Positions 10,468 to 22,044 of a stretch of DNA of 64,000 bases are shown in pieces (positions within the stretch are counted from its first letter, which is position 1; the number at the start of each line of letters is the position of its first letter). The translations under genes were made by a program, and so were the position numbers. The notes under the pieces were generated by a model. It searched no databases. It was not told the origin of the DNA and worked only from the letters and a program-made list of their open reading frames with translations. The DNA comes from Siphonodentalium dalli (taxonomy: Eukaryota; Mollusca; Scaphopoda; Gadilida; Siphonodentaliidae). Location: assembly GCA_032622095.1 (NCBI GenBank), contig CP136065.1, positions 53,189,949 to 53,253,948 of the forward strand, given 5' to 3'.

Positions 10468-10890
10468 TATAGGAGGGTATCACCCCCTTTTTTTCGGTAC
10501 GCGGAATTCATACCCCGGAATTAACTGGTATTCGGGTTCAAGCAAAACATCTTGGACGCAGGTTTTTATGGCGCAAAATATTATTTTGTGCTAGTTATCT
10601 GTATGAATGAGTGGGTAGAATAGCTTCTTGGGCATATTCGACCACCATGTCATCATAAAGTATCATTAATCGTATCATAACGGCCTCATAAAGTCCATAA
10701 TACTCCAATATTATGTCAGGTATAATGGATCACAATGTGTCTATGTAACTTCTGCTTGTATCTGTCTGATATTAAAACAGTCAATTTGTATGTCATTTAT
10801 CGCATATTATTTCTTAACATGTATTCAGGATTCACCCACAAAATTAACTGGTATTCAGGATTCAGGGGGAGGGGGTGATACCCTCCTATA
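10468..10890. mobile_element. MITE with 20-bp perfect terminal inverted repeats
   Basis: The left end TATAGGAGGGTATCACCCCC (10468-10487) is exactly complementary to the right end GGGGGTGATACCCTCCTATA (10871-10890). Inside both ends is the string AACTGGTATTC with GGTTC or GGATTC in the same orientation. The TA at the extreme ends may be the target duplication. Non-coding; superfamily not assigned. Confidence 0.75.
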
Positions 10891-10892
10891 TG

Positions 10893-10995
10893 CCAGGCGA
10901 TAGTTCGCTTGCCGGACAATAGTCAAAACTATTCTCCGACACGTGATACCACTTCGTCCAATCACGACAGTATGGCCCTGTGTGGATTTACGTTT
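10893..10995 (+). repeat. Dispersed repeat, pair of 9318-9430
   Basis: Second copy of the unit described at 9318-9430; it starts immediately after the MITE at 10468-10890. Confidence 0.5.
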
Positions 10996-11410
10996 ATAAT
11001 AACAACATGCAGGTACGGTGTACGAGATTGGAGTAGATCGGTTTTCTGTGGCATGGTCACAACAATCTTGTAGTCTTTCTATCTTTTTAAATGAAATTCG
11101 GATGTTGCAGAACTTTGTGTGAAGGAATTAATTGGCATATAACGTACCAAGACATGTACGGAATGCTTTTAGTACAATTGTATTATATTAAACAACGCAA
11201 ATGAAAATGCGCAGCATTCCCCACTGGTACAGAATAAGGTTTATAACATAATTTGCCCATAAAAGCAGTTTCATAATTATCGATAAGAGACACGTTTAAT
11301 AACAGCGCGTGCGATGACGTCACATCGTTCTTCAAATGACTTGCGATCGCTGCGGTTTTTATCGTTGTTTTCGATGGATATTTCGCATTGCTTCGCGTTT
11401 ATTTGATCAT
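10996..11410. other. No feature seen
   Basis: No supported feature in these 0.4 kb. Confidence 0.4.
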
Positions 11411-11565
11411 GTGATAAAAAGTATCTCACACTCGTCCTATCTTATACGTAATTTATCAACCTCGTCCACTAAATTCTATTTGAGCCTCGGTAAACCTCGG
11501 CTCAAATCGAATTTAGTGAACTCGGTTGATAAATTCCGTATAAAATAGAAACTCATGTGAGATCC
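11411..11565. repeat. Palindrome with ~70-bp arms
   Basis: Left-arm segments TATACGTAATTTATCAACC, CCACTAAATTC and TTTGAGCCTCGG are mirrored on the right by CCTCGGCTCAAATCGAATTT, GTTGATAAATTCCGTATA and CATGTGAGATCCTC. The loop is only TAAA. The stem has scattered mismatches, so it is not very recent. Confidence 0.8.
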
Positions 11566-12150
11566 TCTATTTACAATACAACTTGACACTACGAGAACAA
11601 AACTCATTTGATAAGAAATAGGTTCAGAGAACGATCTGGAAATTCACCAGGTTATATTTATAATATACAAACTCATGCCATCGTGTGTCGTCCGTTGAAC
11701 AGACGAGCACACAATTTTAAAGTACCTGAGACATCTACAATACCTATATCAACAACTACTGGCGAGTACTTCAGTTTCATATATATCATCTTCACAAAAA
11801 TACATGTTTCTCATAGCCGGAAAAAACTGACGACTTTCCCATTATAGTTTGTATGCTCGTGTGATTTTGACTGTTTGTGGCACATAAGTGGAAATTAGGT
11901 GTTAAGAACTACACTCTAGTATCTAATCTGGATACTCAATTGTTTCCTAATTCACCAATATTTTTTCTAAATTCATTTTCTCGCGAAAACAAAGAATCGG
12001 GTCGTAGAGTGTAAACATACCCTGAATCTGTTATGTTCCTGCAAATAAACCAACTCGTCCATTAGTTCAGTTATGGGTGATCAAGGAACTGTCCCAGTGA
12101 AAATCCAGTCTGCACACGATGAACGTAATCCAAAAAAAACAATACAATTA
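11566..12150. other. No feature seen
   Basis: AT-rich sequence with chance open frames only. Confidence 0.4.
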
Positions 12151-12179
12151 ATTCGGCCATTTACATCATATAATATGTC

Positions 12180-12235
12180 ACTACATGCAGGGGTGATAGG
12201 AAGACAGTCAGCCATGACTATATCACCCCTAACAA
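12180..12235. repeat. Short inverted repeat
   Basis: CAGGGGTGATAG near 12188 and its complement CTATATCACCCCT near 12219 can form a hairpin with a ~22-base loop. No target duplication is seen. Confidence 0.5.
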
Positions 12236-12551
12236 CATTCATGTATAGTCTATTATTGTTATATTTATTTGTACTTTCCATGTGTGTATATTGTAAATAA
12301 AATAATCCTATCCTAGAATGACAAAGTCAGAGTAATGCACTGGCTGGTAGACAAAAATGTCTTTTAGAGAGTCAAATAAGAAGAAAAGCAAAACGGCTTA
12401 ACCCTTTACCCAACAAACCGGCCAAAACCGGCCAAATAAAGCTTCAACAGCCTAAAATATCTTCGGTCTGTCTCAATAAAACCATACAAATATGGATATC
12501 ATTGGAACCGGCTCCTTGACCACATTGTGATAGTTACAGTTATGCCCTGTG

Positions 12552-12618
12552 CCAATGCATTCTCTTATATATGCGAGTCGACCATAGGTCGCCTCGCATA
12601 TATAAGAGAATGCATTGG
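12552..12618. repeat. 67-bp hairpin cassette, copy 1
   Basis: The arm CCAATGCATTCTCTTATATA, then TGCGAG, pairs with its complement. The 3-base loop ATA lies between GACC and GGTC. A single T-C mismatch five pairs from the loop breaks an otherwise continuous stem of about 32 pairs. Confidence 0.9.
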
Positions 12619-12699
12619 CCTAAACAAAATCTTTTTTTAACACTTTTTACCATTTTTTCTTACATTCTTTAACAATTTTATAATTTTTAATGTGTTAAG

Positions 12700-12766
12700 C
12701 CAATGCATTCTCTTATATATGCGAGGCGACCTATGGTCGACTCGCGTATATAAGAGAATGCATTGG
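12700..12766. repeat. 67-bp hairpin cassette, copy 2 (inverted)
   Basis: Essentially the reverse complement of copy 1. The core GCGAGGCGACCTATGGTCGA therefore carries the mismatch as G-A. Confidence 0.9.
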
Positions 12767-13049
12767 CACAGGGCCCTTCTGTTGGGTAAAGGGTTAAACA
12801 AATTTACCATAAGAATTTCCCATACGATATTAGTGGGCGGAAAATGCACGGGCTATATAATGATGCATTGATTTGTCTTGTATACCCAAGTAACTCTGTT
12901 ACAAAGTTAAAACAGATGAATTTAACAAAGAGCACCATCTTGTCTACACAAAAATGTGGTTCTATTATCTTAACTGGATCGGTTTGTTTTAACAATGGCC
13001 GAAACAAATCAGCTCACCAACATATCATCTCTTATCTCATTAACAAAAT

Positions 13050-13210
13050 AATCATTGACGAGTAGTTCCATTTGGAAATGTTCAGATAATAAACGCATCC
13101 TTCTACACATGTATTATCTTTTCTTATGTCTGTCGTCTGCTTTTTTTATAACCTGAACATCACTTCAGATGAATAATATCAATACTGTTTCATTACATGA
13201 TCCTACCCTT
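13050..13210. repeat. Fragment related to the 44720-44929 TTAA element
   Basis: TTGACGAGTAGTTCC followed by GGAAATGTTCAGATAATAA matches the interior of the TTAA-flanked element at 44720-44929 (TTGACGAGTAGTTATCC, GGAAATGTTCAAATAA). TGTCTGTCGTCTGC matches a stretch near 51618. Ends are not clear. Confidence 0.4.
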
Positions 13211-14270
13211 ATTACATTCAATAAACTCATTCTATTAAGTGTGATATGCAACGAACGCTGCATAACAGGAAATAGTTCCTTTGACTTCCGGTGTGTCGTC
13301 TGTTTACATTCCGTACGCTACGTCTCAAAATAGTATGGCTTCCAATATTTTTTCCAACAAACTCTAATGAATGAAGAGTTTGAAAAGTTATTTAATTAAT
13401 TATACGCGATTAGATATGTCAAAGAGTCCTTATTTATCTGGGACTATTTCTTTTCATGGGCAAACAACGCATAGTTACATGAAACGTCATCGCAGGCCTT
13501 ATATAGTAGTCGATGTTAGTTTCACGTTCCATTTGTTGATTTAAGATAGATTTAATATAGTTTTATCGAGGTTTTGTAATTTGGAAGGAGGTATAAGATA
13601 TGCTGACACAAATATTGATATACCGGCTTCATATGGTCTGAAAATACTTGCATGGTCACAGCTATTTTCCACCTGTTTTAATTTTTTCGCACAGAAATGA
13701 AAACAAAATTCTTTATTTCTACCAATTCAGGAATAGACTACCACGGAACGCTCTTTTCTGTTTGACGTCATGCACATGGCTGTTGTTAGTATGAGACTCA
13801 AATACCGTGTTCAAAGATGTTTTTTGGATTACTTCAATGCATCTATTTGGGATATATAATGCCCGTAGAAAGTTAGTTAAAGTATTATCGACCTATTTCG
13901 AAGCGAATATTATTAGGTGCGTTTTGGAGCGAAAACCACCATGTGTCTTTAAGTTTCCATACACTTTGACATATAATTATTATATCGCCCCGATGTTAAT
14001 TCGTTCATCGTGACATGATATATGTGTGTTAGTTTGAAATCACGGAATGGCATCTTCCGGTCGAAGGTGCTATTCGACCTTGACACTTCGATCCTGGTGC
14101 ATTGGATCATTAGCGTTGATTCCATGCCTAATGTAATCAGGTTGTGCTAATTGGATGAGTGCTGGGCTAGTCGTAACTAGAGCTGTTCAATATTACGAAA
14201 TTCGAGTCAATCTAATTCTCTCTGTCGGATCCGAATGGCGGATTTATTTGAATACGTTTGAGTTCGTTAA
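13211..14270. other. No feature seen
   Basis: About 1 kb without a supported feature. A segment at 13866-13905 (GCCCGTAGAAAGTTAGTTAA, TATTATCGACCTATTTCG) resembles 18503-18545, so a faint dispersed repeat may be present. Confidence 0.4.
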
Positions 14271-14286
14271 AAATACCGACTGGACT

Positions 14287-14318
14287 ATGGAAATGAACCG
14301 TCACGTCGGACGAGTGAG
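14287..14318 (+). CDS. Very weak candidate first exon
   Basis: ATG in good Kozak context (ACTATGG) opens MEMNRHVGRV and is followed after 32 bases by GAG|GTGAGT, a near-consensus donor. A stretch this short can easily arise by chance. No promoter element or downstream exon is identified. Confidence 0.12.
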
Positions 14319-14848
14319 GTGAGTCTTGCATGACAATATATATACAGCGACGTCCCTTTACATATAAATATATTATACGACTTCATTCAAATCTGGTGTG
14401 TACATTTGCAAATACACATGTACTTTGCATATAATTTTTGAAGTTTCAAACAAACTTGAGTGAATGCGGATGTCCTTTCGATATGTTTCTTATAATCTGT
14501 TCTATATCATATTCATAACATGTTAGCATAATTCCCCTTGAATGTTGAAACGAGAAGATGGTTGCATGGAAAGTCGGGGCCAAATACATAATATTTCGTT
14601 ATGCACGCCGGAACTACTCCGCCTTGACTTTGACGCCAAGTGTGATGACGTATACATTATGTCAACTGTTTTCGGTTGTGCTCCAAAATACCAGTTTTCA
14701 TCAGGCATAAATCACAATTATTGTAACGTTAGTTATAATATCCAAGGAAGCCATACAGTCAAGTACTGAACTTACACGACACACAAAACCCAACTTCCAT
14801 CATAATCTCAAGTATTGTATCGAACTCGTTGCGGACGACGCATAGTTA

Positions 14849-15368
14849 CCACCCCTGGTCAAGTGGTCCTGCTAATGTGCTATGATGCGGTTGAGTCCTG
14901 CTGAATTGCTATGATGATGTCAGGGCAAACTGATGCTGTTAACAAACAGTACCGTTATATTTTTTAAGATGTCTTTTTCGCGGTGTTCCGATAATCTGAA
15001 CATATACAAGAAAAGCCGTTATGCGTATCAAACATTCAAAAACATATTTATTTCGAAATATTTGTAATACTAGTTGTATTAGTTGTTGAAAATCGACTAT
15101 AATCAAGATGGTTATTCGCGTCGTTTTAGAAACACAAGCGCAGGCATTATTATATTTTTGAAAAATATATATGTTCTTGGATGTCTCATACACACACTGG
15201 TTTTTTCTCAAATCGCTCGGATTAGCAAACCACCGCGAAAATGACAACTTTATAAAAAAACAACGGTACTTTTCCGTAACGGCATCAGTTTGTCCTGACC
15301 GCATCATAGCAATTCGGCAGGACCACCGGCATCATATCATATTAGCAGGACCACTTGGCCAGGGGTGG
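14849..15368. mobile_element. Inverted-repeat element with ~100-bp arms
   Basis: The left arm starts CCACCCCTGGTCAAGTGGTC, and the right arm is its complement, ending GACCACTTGGCCAGGGGTGG. The arms extend about 100 bp to ACTGATGCTGTTAACAAACA on the left. They hold an internal direct repetition of TGCTATGATG. A 122-codon minus-strand open frame (14939-15307) spans the interior but also runs through the arm, has no recognisable motif and is probably not a gene. Confidence 0.75.
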
Positions 15369-15432
15369 ATACATTTCCTAATATAAATGTATCCCTGTGC
15401 TTCCCGCAATTAGTTCGACAAAAGATTCTTTA

Positions 15433-15684
15433 TTAACTCTTTCTATACTAAATGGATTCTCCAATTCAGTTATAAAAATATACATTGGAACGGTTTATTA
15501 ATCTTTTTGATGGGTAATAAAATCAGGCGACAGACATAAAACAGATAATACAAGAGCGGAGTGTTTCATATTCATTGGTGGGAAATGTTCTGATTATAAG
15601 TTCAACACACAACCCATGACCTATTATCTGAATATATCCCGAGGAAACCACTCGTCACTGAGTATATAGTATAGGAAGGGTTAA
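15433..15684. mobile_element. TTAA-flanked element, family Q
   Basis: The left end TTAA-CTCTTTCTATACTAAAT and right end GTATATAGTATAGGAAGGG-TTAA form an imperfect ~17-bp terminal inverted repeat with TTAA on each side, again piggyBac-like. The interior includes CAATTCAGTTATAAAA and TCAACACACAACC. Related copies are the fragment at 18598 and the element at 51454-51731. Confidence 0.7.
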
Positions 15685-16640
15685 TATGCGTATTGTGTTA
15701 TATCTATTTACTATTCATTAAAAATAAACAGTCGTACACTGTTAATGAGCTATTATTGGAATTCTTGGTAATTTTTGCTTTACGAACTCTTTTGCGCCAA
15801 GGTGCACCCATCCTTCGTATAAACTGCTAAACAGTTATCAACTCGACGAGATAAGTAATATGTAATGTACCACACATGCAATTTGCACCAGGTGTTACAC
15901 ATACTCCTTAACATATTTATATTTATTGCTTTTCAAGGAGGTAGAGTTGTTTGATAATTTGTCGCAACTAAGTTCAACGAGTAATATGCATATTTTTACA
16001 ACAATCACTGCTCAATATAGCTGCAATTTCCGTCAACTTTCACCAATGAAATTTGTACTCGCTTGAACCTCATAGTTTATATATATTTCGAGTGATCGAT
16101 TAAAGGAATGTTTCGACATGAGTGGCGTGCTAAAATTCATAGGTGTGAGTTCGAGGTTAACAATGATGAACACCACACAAAAATTCAGAGTATTCCTCTG
16201 TTAAACATCCCTTTCCCTAGCAAAATACATGCACCTAGCGTTTCGTCAGTCAATAATATACTTTAGCTCCCATACCAGAATAACTCCGGTCAAATGATCC
16301 CAAAACACATGTTGTTATGCAATTGTTACGGCCTACCCCAAAATTATTCTATTTTGATCTCTAAGACCACACATAATGTTATTTTCACTGTGAAATCGCG
16401 TAAAATACTTAGAAACCATACACTGAACCCCCCGTAAGTAATTGACAAAGTGTTCTAGATACACGAGTTGCCACCATTCCCTTCCGCGGATAGCACATTC
16501 GCATTTAACGGGAATAGAAACAGCTTCGCCATTGCTGAAACTTTTGATGGACTAATGCGCCATGCACTTTACGGCTGAGCCAGTGGGAGTCCCAACATAA
16601 GAGAAGTGTATGTGGGGGTTTCGTATACATGACACTATAT
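15685..16640. other. No feature seen
   Basis: Nearly 1 kb of AT-rich sequence without a supported feature. Confidence 0.4.
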
Positions 16641-16781
16641 ATATATGTGGACTATCTTCCCTTACCCCAAACCAATCTTAAACATTCCATATTGTATTTG
16701 TGTGTTTTGTCACAATTTTTATTTTGTGTTCAACATTTATCCATTTAAATTTTTCTTCTATGCACCACCATCTTTTTCCTG

Positions 16782-16900
16782 GGGAGAGGAGCTCCACCTA
16801 AGTTGCTATAACTTGTTCTCCAATCCCCATTCATTCATCCTACATTAGTTTGTTATAAATAAATTTGTTTGAAATGTATATATGGGATGCTCAATAAAAT
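16782..16900 (+). mobile_element. LINE-like 3'-end fragment A
   Basis: GGGGAGAGGAGCTCC, ATAACTTGTTCTCCAATCCC and an AT-rich tail with ATAAATAAATTT match in order the fragments at 21336-21446 and 55270-55390. A shared 3' segment followed by an AATAAA-like signal, with no conserved upstream part, is what 5'-truncated non-LTR retrotransposon copies look like. No reverse transcriptase sequence is nearby. Confidence 0.4.
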
Positions 16901-17876
16901 ATGAAACAACATTCAGTCCAAACGATTTTTCATCGACATGTTTCCGGAATTTGTGTTCTTCCTTATTTTGGGTAGGATCTGGATTAGGAATTTATAGGTT
17001 AAACTTCGCCCAGTGTGGTTTTTCTCGTTGCACATCAGTGCATGTGCAAACAAACCCGGTGCATTCGTTCGAAGTTCAGAGCCCGTTCCCATGGACTCAA
17101 AGGTGCGTTCGGTCGTACTCCAGGGGCAGGAACGAATTGACATCGACTTAGGATTATGGAAGTGTCTAAGTGGGCGATCAAGACACGTGTCTCACGGACT
17201 AATTGTAATTACATAACGAAGTAAGCTGGATTGATATTCGAATGGTAGAACACGAAACAAGCTGTGATCGAGTTTGCAACTCGCAGTTGGATAATTTGTC
17301 AGACTCAACTAATTAGCGGCGGTACGTAGTGCCTGATGCTTCCACTCATTGGTGCAGTTTTGACGCACGCATTGGAATCCGCTTAACTGTTTCCAATCAC
17401 ATTATAAATTACTAATGTTATCTTTCAGATTCACATCTTTGCATGATGCCTCCCACAATCCGGGAACTTCGCCCAGATATCTTCATTCATATCAGAATAA
17501 TGTAGAACAGACTAGTCTCACCCATTACGCACTATTAGTTTTTGGCTCGACTATTCGACTATTCTCAAGTTCGGCCAAATATAAACAGATATGAATATTC
17601 TACGTATTCGTATGGCTTCATTGTAACGTTTCTGTGCATGTAAATTCCGCGTGCATGCATGGAAATTACATGTATTTAACGGCCTAGTTATCCAGGTACG
17701 TGACAAAACAAGACAACACAGACATTCCTTGTTCGAATCCCATAATTATGAATACATAGTTTGGTAAGAGGTATCTCAAAACATACGCGGAAGTTTTCAG
17801 AACAAATTCAGTCGATATCGCGCTGAATATACGTTGTTATTTCGAAATTGCATTTTGTGCGACTCATTTGTGTCTT
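16901..17876. other. No feature seen
   Basis: About 1 kb. Three overlapping open frames of 67-89 codons lie at 16882-17216, but none shows splice context or a recognisable domain. Confidence 0.35.
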
Positions 17877-17884
17877 TCTATAAT
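17877..17884. repeat. Left 8-bp target-site duplication
   Basis: TCTATAAT is repeated exactly at 18496-18503 on the far side of the element. Confidence 0.8.
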
Positions 17885-18495
17885 CAGGGTCCGCGCTGGA
17901 CCGAAATTTACTTTTGACAAATAATTTGTGCCAAATGAAAATATTTTTTGCCAAATTCTTTTGGTTTGCCAAATATTATTCCCGATAGTATAATTTTCTG
18001 CAACATATATACATATAAGCTTAATTGAGTCTTATGTTTCGACACTCGCGGTTTGATATGGATAAAAAAGCAGTTAGTTAATAATTATACTCTCATCTCT
18101 ATTGCGGTTTCTCATACAACAATAAACCAATCACCAAACAATAAAATGGTAGAAGCGTTGCTTCATCAGAAGGGAACATCACAAGAGGATTAGCTATGTT
18201 AACATCACCATCACACTAAATATAGGTAATATCTTAACCCATCGATACCAATGATATTAGATTAACTGCATCTTAATGGAGGTGTTACCTTTTGCGAAAC
18301 CATATAAAACACAACTAATATAATTCCATTGTAATAATTTCATAAAATGAATGGTATTGATTGACCGATATTTTTCAACTTTATTGAGGAATTAAAAAGT
18401 GACTTGCCAAAACGTTTGCCAAATGAAAATATTTTTTGCCAAATGTAAATTATTTTTGCCATTGGCAAATTTGGCAAGTGGCAGCGCAAACCCTG
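17885..18495. mobile_element. hAT-like non-autonomous element with 8-bp target duplication
   Basis: The left end CAGGGTCCGCGCTG and right end CAGCGCAAACCCTG are imperfect terminal inverted repeats of about 14 bp, beginning CAG and ending CTG. They are flanked by 8-bp direct repeats TCTATAAT. CA(G)GG termini and 8-bp duplications are the hAT signature. The sub-terminal parts are full of TTTGCCAAAT and its variants in both halves, probably transposase-binding sub-terminal repeats. Length is 611 bp and no open frame for a transposase exists. Confidence 0.85.
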
Positions 18496-18503
18496 TCTAT
18501 AAT
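18496..18503. repeat. Right 8-bp target-site duplication
   Basis: Exact copy of TCTATAAT at 17877-17884. Confidence 0.8.
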
Positions 18504-18597
18504 GCTCGTAGAAAGGTAGTTCTGTTATTTATCGACCTATTTTGATACCGAGAATAATGTGGCTTTAGTTTGAGACTTAACGAATATATGAATTGCT

Positions 18598-18720
18598 TTA
18601 ATCCTTTCTTTATACTAAATGGATTGTCCAATTCAGTTACAAAAGTAACTATTGGGATGGTCTTATTATTGATCAGGAGGGTTGTCAGTTCAGGCAATAT
18701 ATAGATAGAACGACACAAGT
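18598..18720 (+). mobile_element. Family Q element, left part
   Basis: TTAA-TCCTTTCTTTATACTAAAT followed by CAATTCAGTTACAAAA matches the left third of the element at 15433. The downstream part is displaced by a palindrome. A possible right end is near 19290 (AGTATTTAGTG), after sequence resembling GGTGGAAATAGTCAGATAAT-type interior. Confidence 0.5.
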
Positions 18721-18732
18721 GTGTGAGCTGGT

Positions 18733-18843
18733 TAACGTTATTGCACGAGTTGGTTGTGACGCGATGGTAAAACGAGAACCGGAGGTTCGAGTTTTACCTC
18801 GCGGCACGACAAACGAGTGCAATAACGTTAACATGCATGTTCA
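18733..18843. repeat. Palindrome with ~50-bp arms
   Basis: GTTAACGTTATTGCACGAGT on the left pairs with ACGAGTGCAATAACGTTAAC on the right. The inner part GTAAAACGAGAACC pairs with GGTTCGAGTTTTAC. It interrupts the family Q element that begins at 18598. Confidence 0.8.
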
Positions 18844-18859
18844 CACAACTGTGTTGGTC

Positions 18860-20475
18860 TATGTTTATTGCACACTCTGAAGATTGCAGCTTGTAACATA
18901 CTAACATTTAGGTCGATATTGTTGTATTTAATTGAACAAACGTGTGCTTAATGTAGACTGTACCCCATAATTTAGCGAAGACATTTTCTGTTAAAGTTGA
19001 CGTCGCCAGTGACGTTATTGACGTGATACGTTTGTATTGTTCAAGAACAATACACATTGTTTTATTGAACGTTTCAATTCTTCTGTATTTTGCTGTATTT
19101 CGCACAAATAAGCCATTGGGTGTGCAATAAAAGTAGACTACAGACAGACGAAGAGATACCATATTGGAGAACGATTAATATTCAATGGTGGAAATAGTCA
19201 GATAATGAGTTCAACAAACGGCCGATTTGTTCAAATTGGTACCTGACTATTAATATTTCCTATACATAAACTACTCATCCATAAGTATTTAGTGATGAAA
19301 ATGTTCAATTTTATGGTAAATCTAGCAGTGGAAGATTTACCTAAATCCACATGAACGTGTCATGATATAAGTCAGTGATATATAACGAAATTATCACTTG
19401 CAATAAGTTTATACAGGTTTTCCAATAAAAAAATAAAAATGTATATATAGTCGTCCGTGAAGGGAAGATAACTCATCTCAACAATTATCGTACCCACCCT
19501 TTCCGATTTCTGCATTTTCTAATATTCATACAGTCGGCAAAGTTAATTGATGACGGTGTAACGCATACGCATACGCAGACATAACTCGGATATATTTGTG
19601 TATATTGGCCTTGACTAGGAACGCGACCACGACAGCTGTTAAGTGTGCATATATATATGTATTTACATTCCTCGACCACTGAAAAGATTAGTTCTATCGA
19701 GTCATCCCTGATCGAATGTTGAGTGTATTCATATCGTTAAGACTGCTCATCTTAGGATTGAATACTCCCGCATATTGCATTCTTGCTTCCTACTTCCTGT
19801 GAAGTAAGACCTTCTGACAGATTGATACTTCGATTCCCTACCAGGACGCAGCATGACGCTAGCTGCCAGTAATTCTGACGAGCCTTTGAGCACGCAAGGT
19901 TTGGAAGGCTGTTTTGTCTGAACTCGTGAATGTTATATCTGCGAAATGTTTTCTTTTGTCGTGAAATTAATTTGAGGTAGATGCGTGATGTTTTCGTTTC
20001 TTTGTAACGTTGTTAAGAACTTCATCGACCTTTTGTGATATGAGAAGAAACCAGATACCGACCTTCCTCGTAAGATCAGGAGGATTCGATCAACTATTAT
20101 ATCCATACACGAGACTAGCGATCCACGCCGTATTTGGGGTCTGTTATGGCGTTTTTCGGACGCCTGAGCTGCGTACGTATTTCGGATGCCAGCTGAAACT
20201 ATGGATGTAGCTAAATGATGCACACATACATATAACTATCCATGTTTTCACGCAGTTACATGATATATTGAAAATAGGAAAATAGAGGTAGGCTTTTTAT
20301 TCACAAAACTTATGGAAAGTTTACGAATATCACATAGGAAAGATCTGCTTTATTGTCAAATTCTAGACAAATAATGGCTTTTAATAAGTGCTGCGTATTC
20401 ATATTACTCTACTATTAAAATTAGTATTTGCGAGTCGATGTCATATTTAATTTTATACTGTCTTCTTTCAATTCT
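18860..20475. other. No feature seen
   Basis: About 1.6 kb. The stretch 19170-19290 may be the displaced right part of the family Q element. The rest is apparently single copy, with chance open frames of up to 96 codons (19933-20223, minus). Confidence 0.35.
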
Positions 20476-20923
20476 TTAACCCTTTACCCAACAAAACGGC
20501 CAAAAACGTCCAAATAAAGTTTCAACAGCCTAAAATATCTTCGGTCTGTCTCACTAACACCATACAAATATGGATATCATTGGAACCGGTTCATTGACCA
20601 CATTGTGATGGTTACAGTTATGCCCTGTGTCAATGCATTCTCTTATATATGCGAGTCGACCATGGGTCGTCTCGCATATATAAGAGAATGCATTGGCCTA
20701 ACACTTTTTACTATTTTTTCTTACATTCTTTAACAATTTTATAATTTGTTCTTACATTTTTTAACAATTTTTATAATATTTTTCTACATTCTTTGACAAT
20801 TTCATCATTTTTAATATGTGTTAAGCCAATGCATTCTCTTATATATGCGAGGCGTCCTATGATCAACTCGCATATATAAGAGAATGCATTGGCACAGGGC
20901 CGTTCTGTTGGGTAAAGGGTTAA
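20476..20923. mobile_element. piggyBac-like hairpin MITE (family P), full length
   Basis: TTAA-CCCTTTACCCAACA and TTGGGTAAAGGG-TTAA ends lie at 20476 and 20923. Hairpins lie at 20630-20696 and 20826-20892. The spacer is longer than in the 12.4-kb copy because a TTTCTTACATTCTTTAACAA-type unit is repeated three times. The second hairpin has several loop-side substitutions (GGCGTCCTATGATCAACTCG). Confidence 0.85.
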
Positions 20924-21335
20924 GTAGTCTTGATGCCGGAGTTGCCCCATGTCAGGGGAGGGGGTAGCTAGTCTCATACACGCTTTGGACCACGGTGTGC
21001 ACGCGCGCACTCAAACTGATTAGACACATAGCAGTGACTGAACTCTTGGTTATAACTATATGTAGTTGGTACTGTTAGGCCACACATGCAGCGACGTTGT
21101 GAAGAAAAAATACCACAGAGAAAACTCATTTCACTTGGAAATTATGCCACTTCTCCCTCGCATTAACCACCGAAGGCCGATCACCAGCGGATACAATTTT
21201 CCAGATACACAATTCAAGTAATCCACAAGATTGTTTGGAACTCCGATCAGGAATCGAAACAAAGAAACCCAACACCACATTAATTTATTAGCTTCCGGTA
21301 ACAACAACATCTTCATATTCACTAGCAGCTGTTTT
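20924..21335. other. No feature seen
   Basis: No supported feature in these 0.4 kb. Confidence 0.4.
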
Positions 21336-21446
21336 CAAGAGGAGATGGGCTCCCATAAGTTTCATAACTTGTGCCCCGATCCCATATGCATCCACATTTA
21401 TTATTGTAATCCTAAACTGTTATTTAATCATTAAATTGTATATATG
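21336..21446 (+). mobile_element. LINE-like 3'-end fragment B
   Basis: AGAGGAGATGGGCTCCCATA, TCATAACTTGTGCCCCGATC and an AT-rich tail match fragments A (16782) and C (55270) in order. Diverged and 5' truncated. Confidence 0.4.
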
Positions 21447-21451
21447 GGTCA

Positions 21452-21551
21452 CAGGTCCCCAGAACAAAAATTGACCCCACCCCCAATAATACTTAATCCT
21501 ATAGGATTAAGTATTATTGGGGTGGGGTCAATTTTTGTTCTGGGGACCTGT
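21452..21551. mobile_element. Near-perfect 100-bp palindrome with flanking direct repeats
   Basis: The arms ACAGGTCCCCAGAACAAAAA ... TTAATCCTA and complement meet at a TATA centre with essentially no loop; only one C indel breaks the pairing. ATATGGGTCACA occurs at 21443-21454 and 21553-21564, a likely target duplication. The near-identity of the arms suggests a young foldback insertion or recent arm conversion. Confidence 0.8.
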
Positions 21552-21564
21552 GATATGGGTCACA

Positions 21565-22039
21565 ATAATTAGACAACAACGAATCGAAACACGCCGGCGT
21601 TGGCGGGCTTGTTCAACGCTGACCCTAGTCGACTAATCCAACAGGGTCCGTGACGTAACCATTGCGATACTGACTGCATTCTCCCATTCAGATATGACAG
21701 TGATGATGCTATATTTTGCAATTAAAAATGTAACTCAACATTCTGATACAAATGAAGTCTCTCATAAAGTCAAGACACTAAGCTATTTGGTGATGGAGTG
21801 TTGTGTGAAGTTATTAATTATTCTAGCAGTTCTTGGTACCAAAATGGAAAAAACCTAATAGTTTCAGCCTCTGAAGTGTAATAAAATCCATTCTTTTTAT
21901 CATATCTTTATAATTGCTCAGATTCTATATACAATGAAGATGATTATTTGTGAAATTCAAGATATTTCGCCGGATAGATCCAGAGAAATTCTTTGTTGAA
22001 AATCTCTTGCCATTTTGGCTGATTTATGCAAAACGTGTG
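21565..22039. other. No feature seen
   Basis: No supported feature in these 0.5 kb. Confidence 0.4.
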
Positions 22040-22044
22040 CCCTC

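Larger units (their letters stand above)
12398..12797. mobile_element. piggyBac-like hairpin MITE (family P), full length
   Basis: The ends are TTAA-CCCTTTACCCAACA and TGTTGGGTAAAGGG-TTAA. TTAA on both sides is the target duplication typical of piggyBac, and CCC...GGG termini fit that superfamily. Two 67-bp hairpins (12552-12618 and 12700-12766) lie inside in opposite orientation, separated by an AT-rich spacer with AAAAAGTG/TTTTTAACAC-type runs. Outside them are GATATCCATATTTG-type and TTTAGGCTGTTGAAGC-type segments. No transposase gene. Confidence 0.85.

Noticed and set aside
14939-15307. 122-codon minus-strand frame
   Set aside because: It lies inside an inverted-repeat element and runs into its arm; no domain or splice signal supports it.
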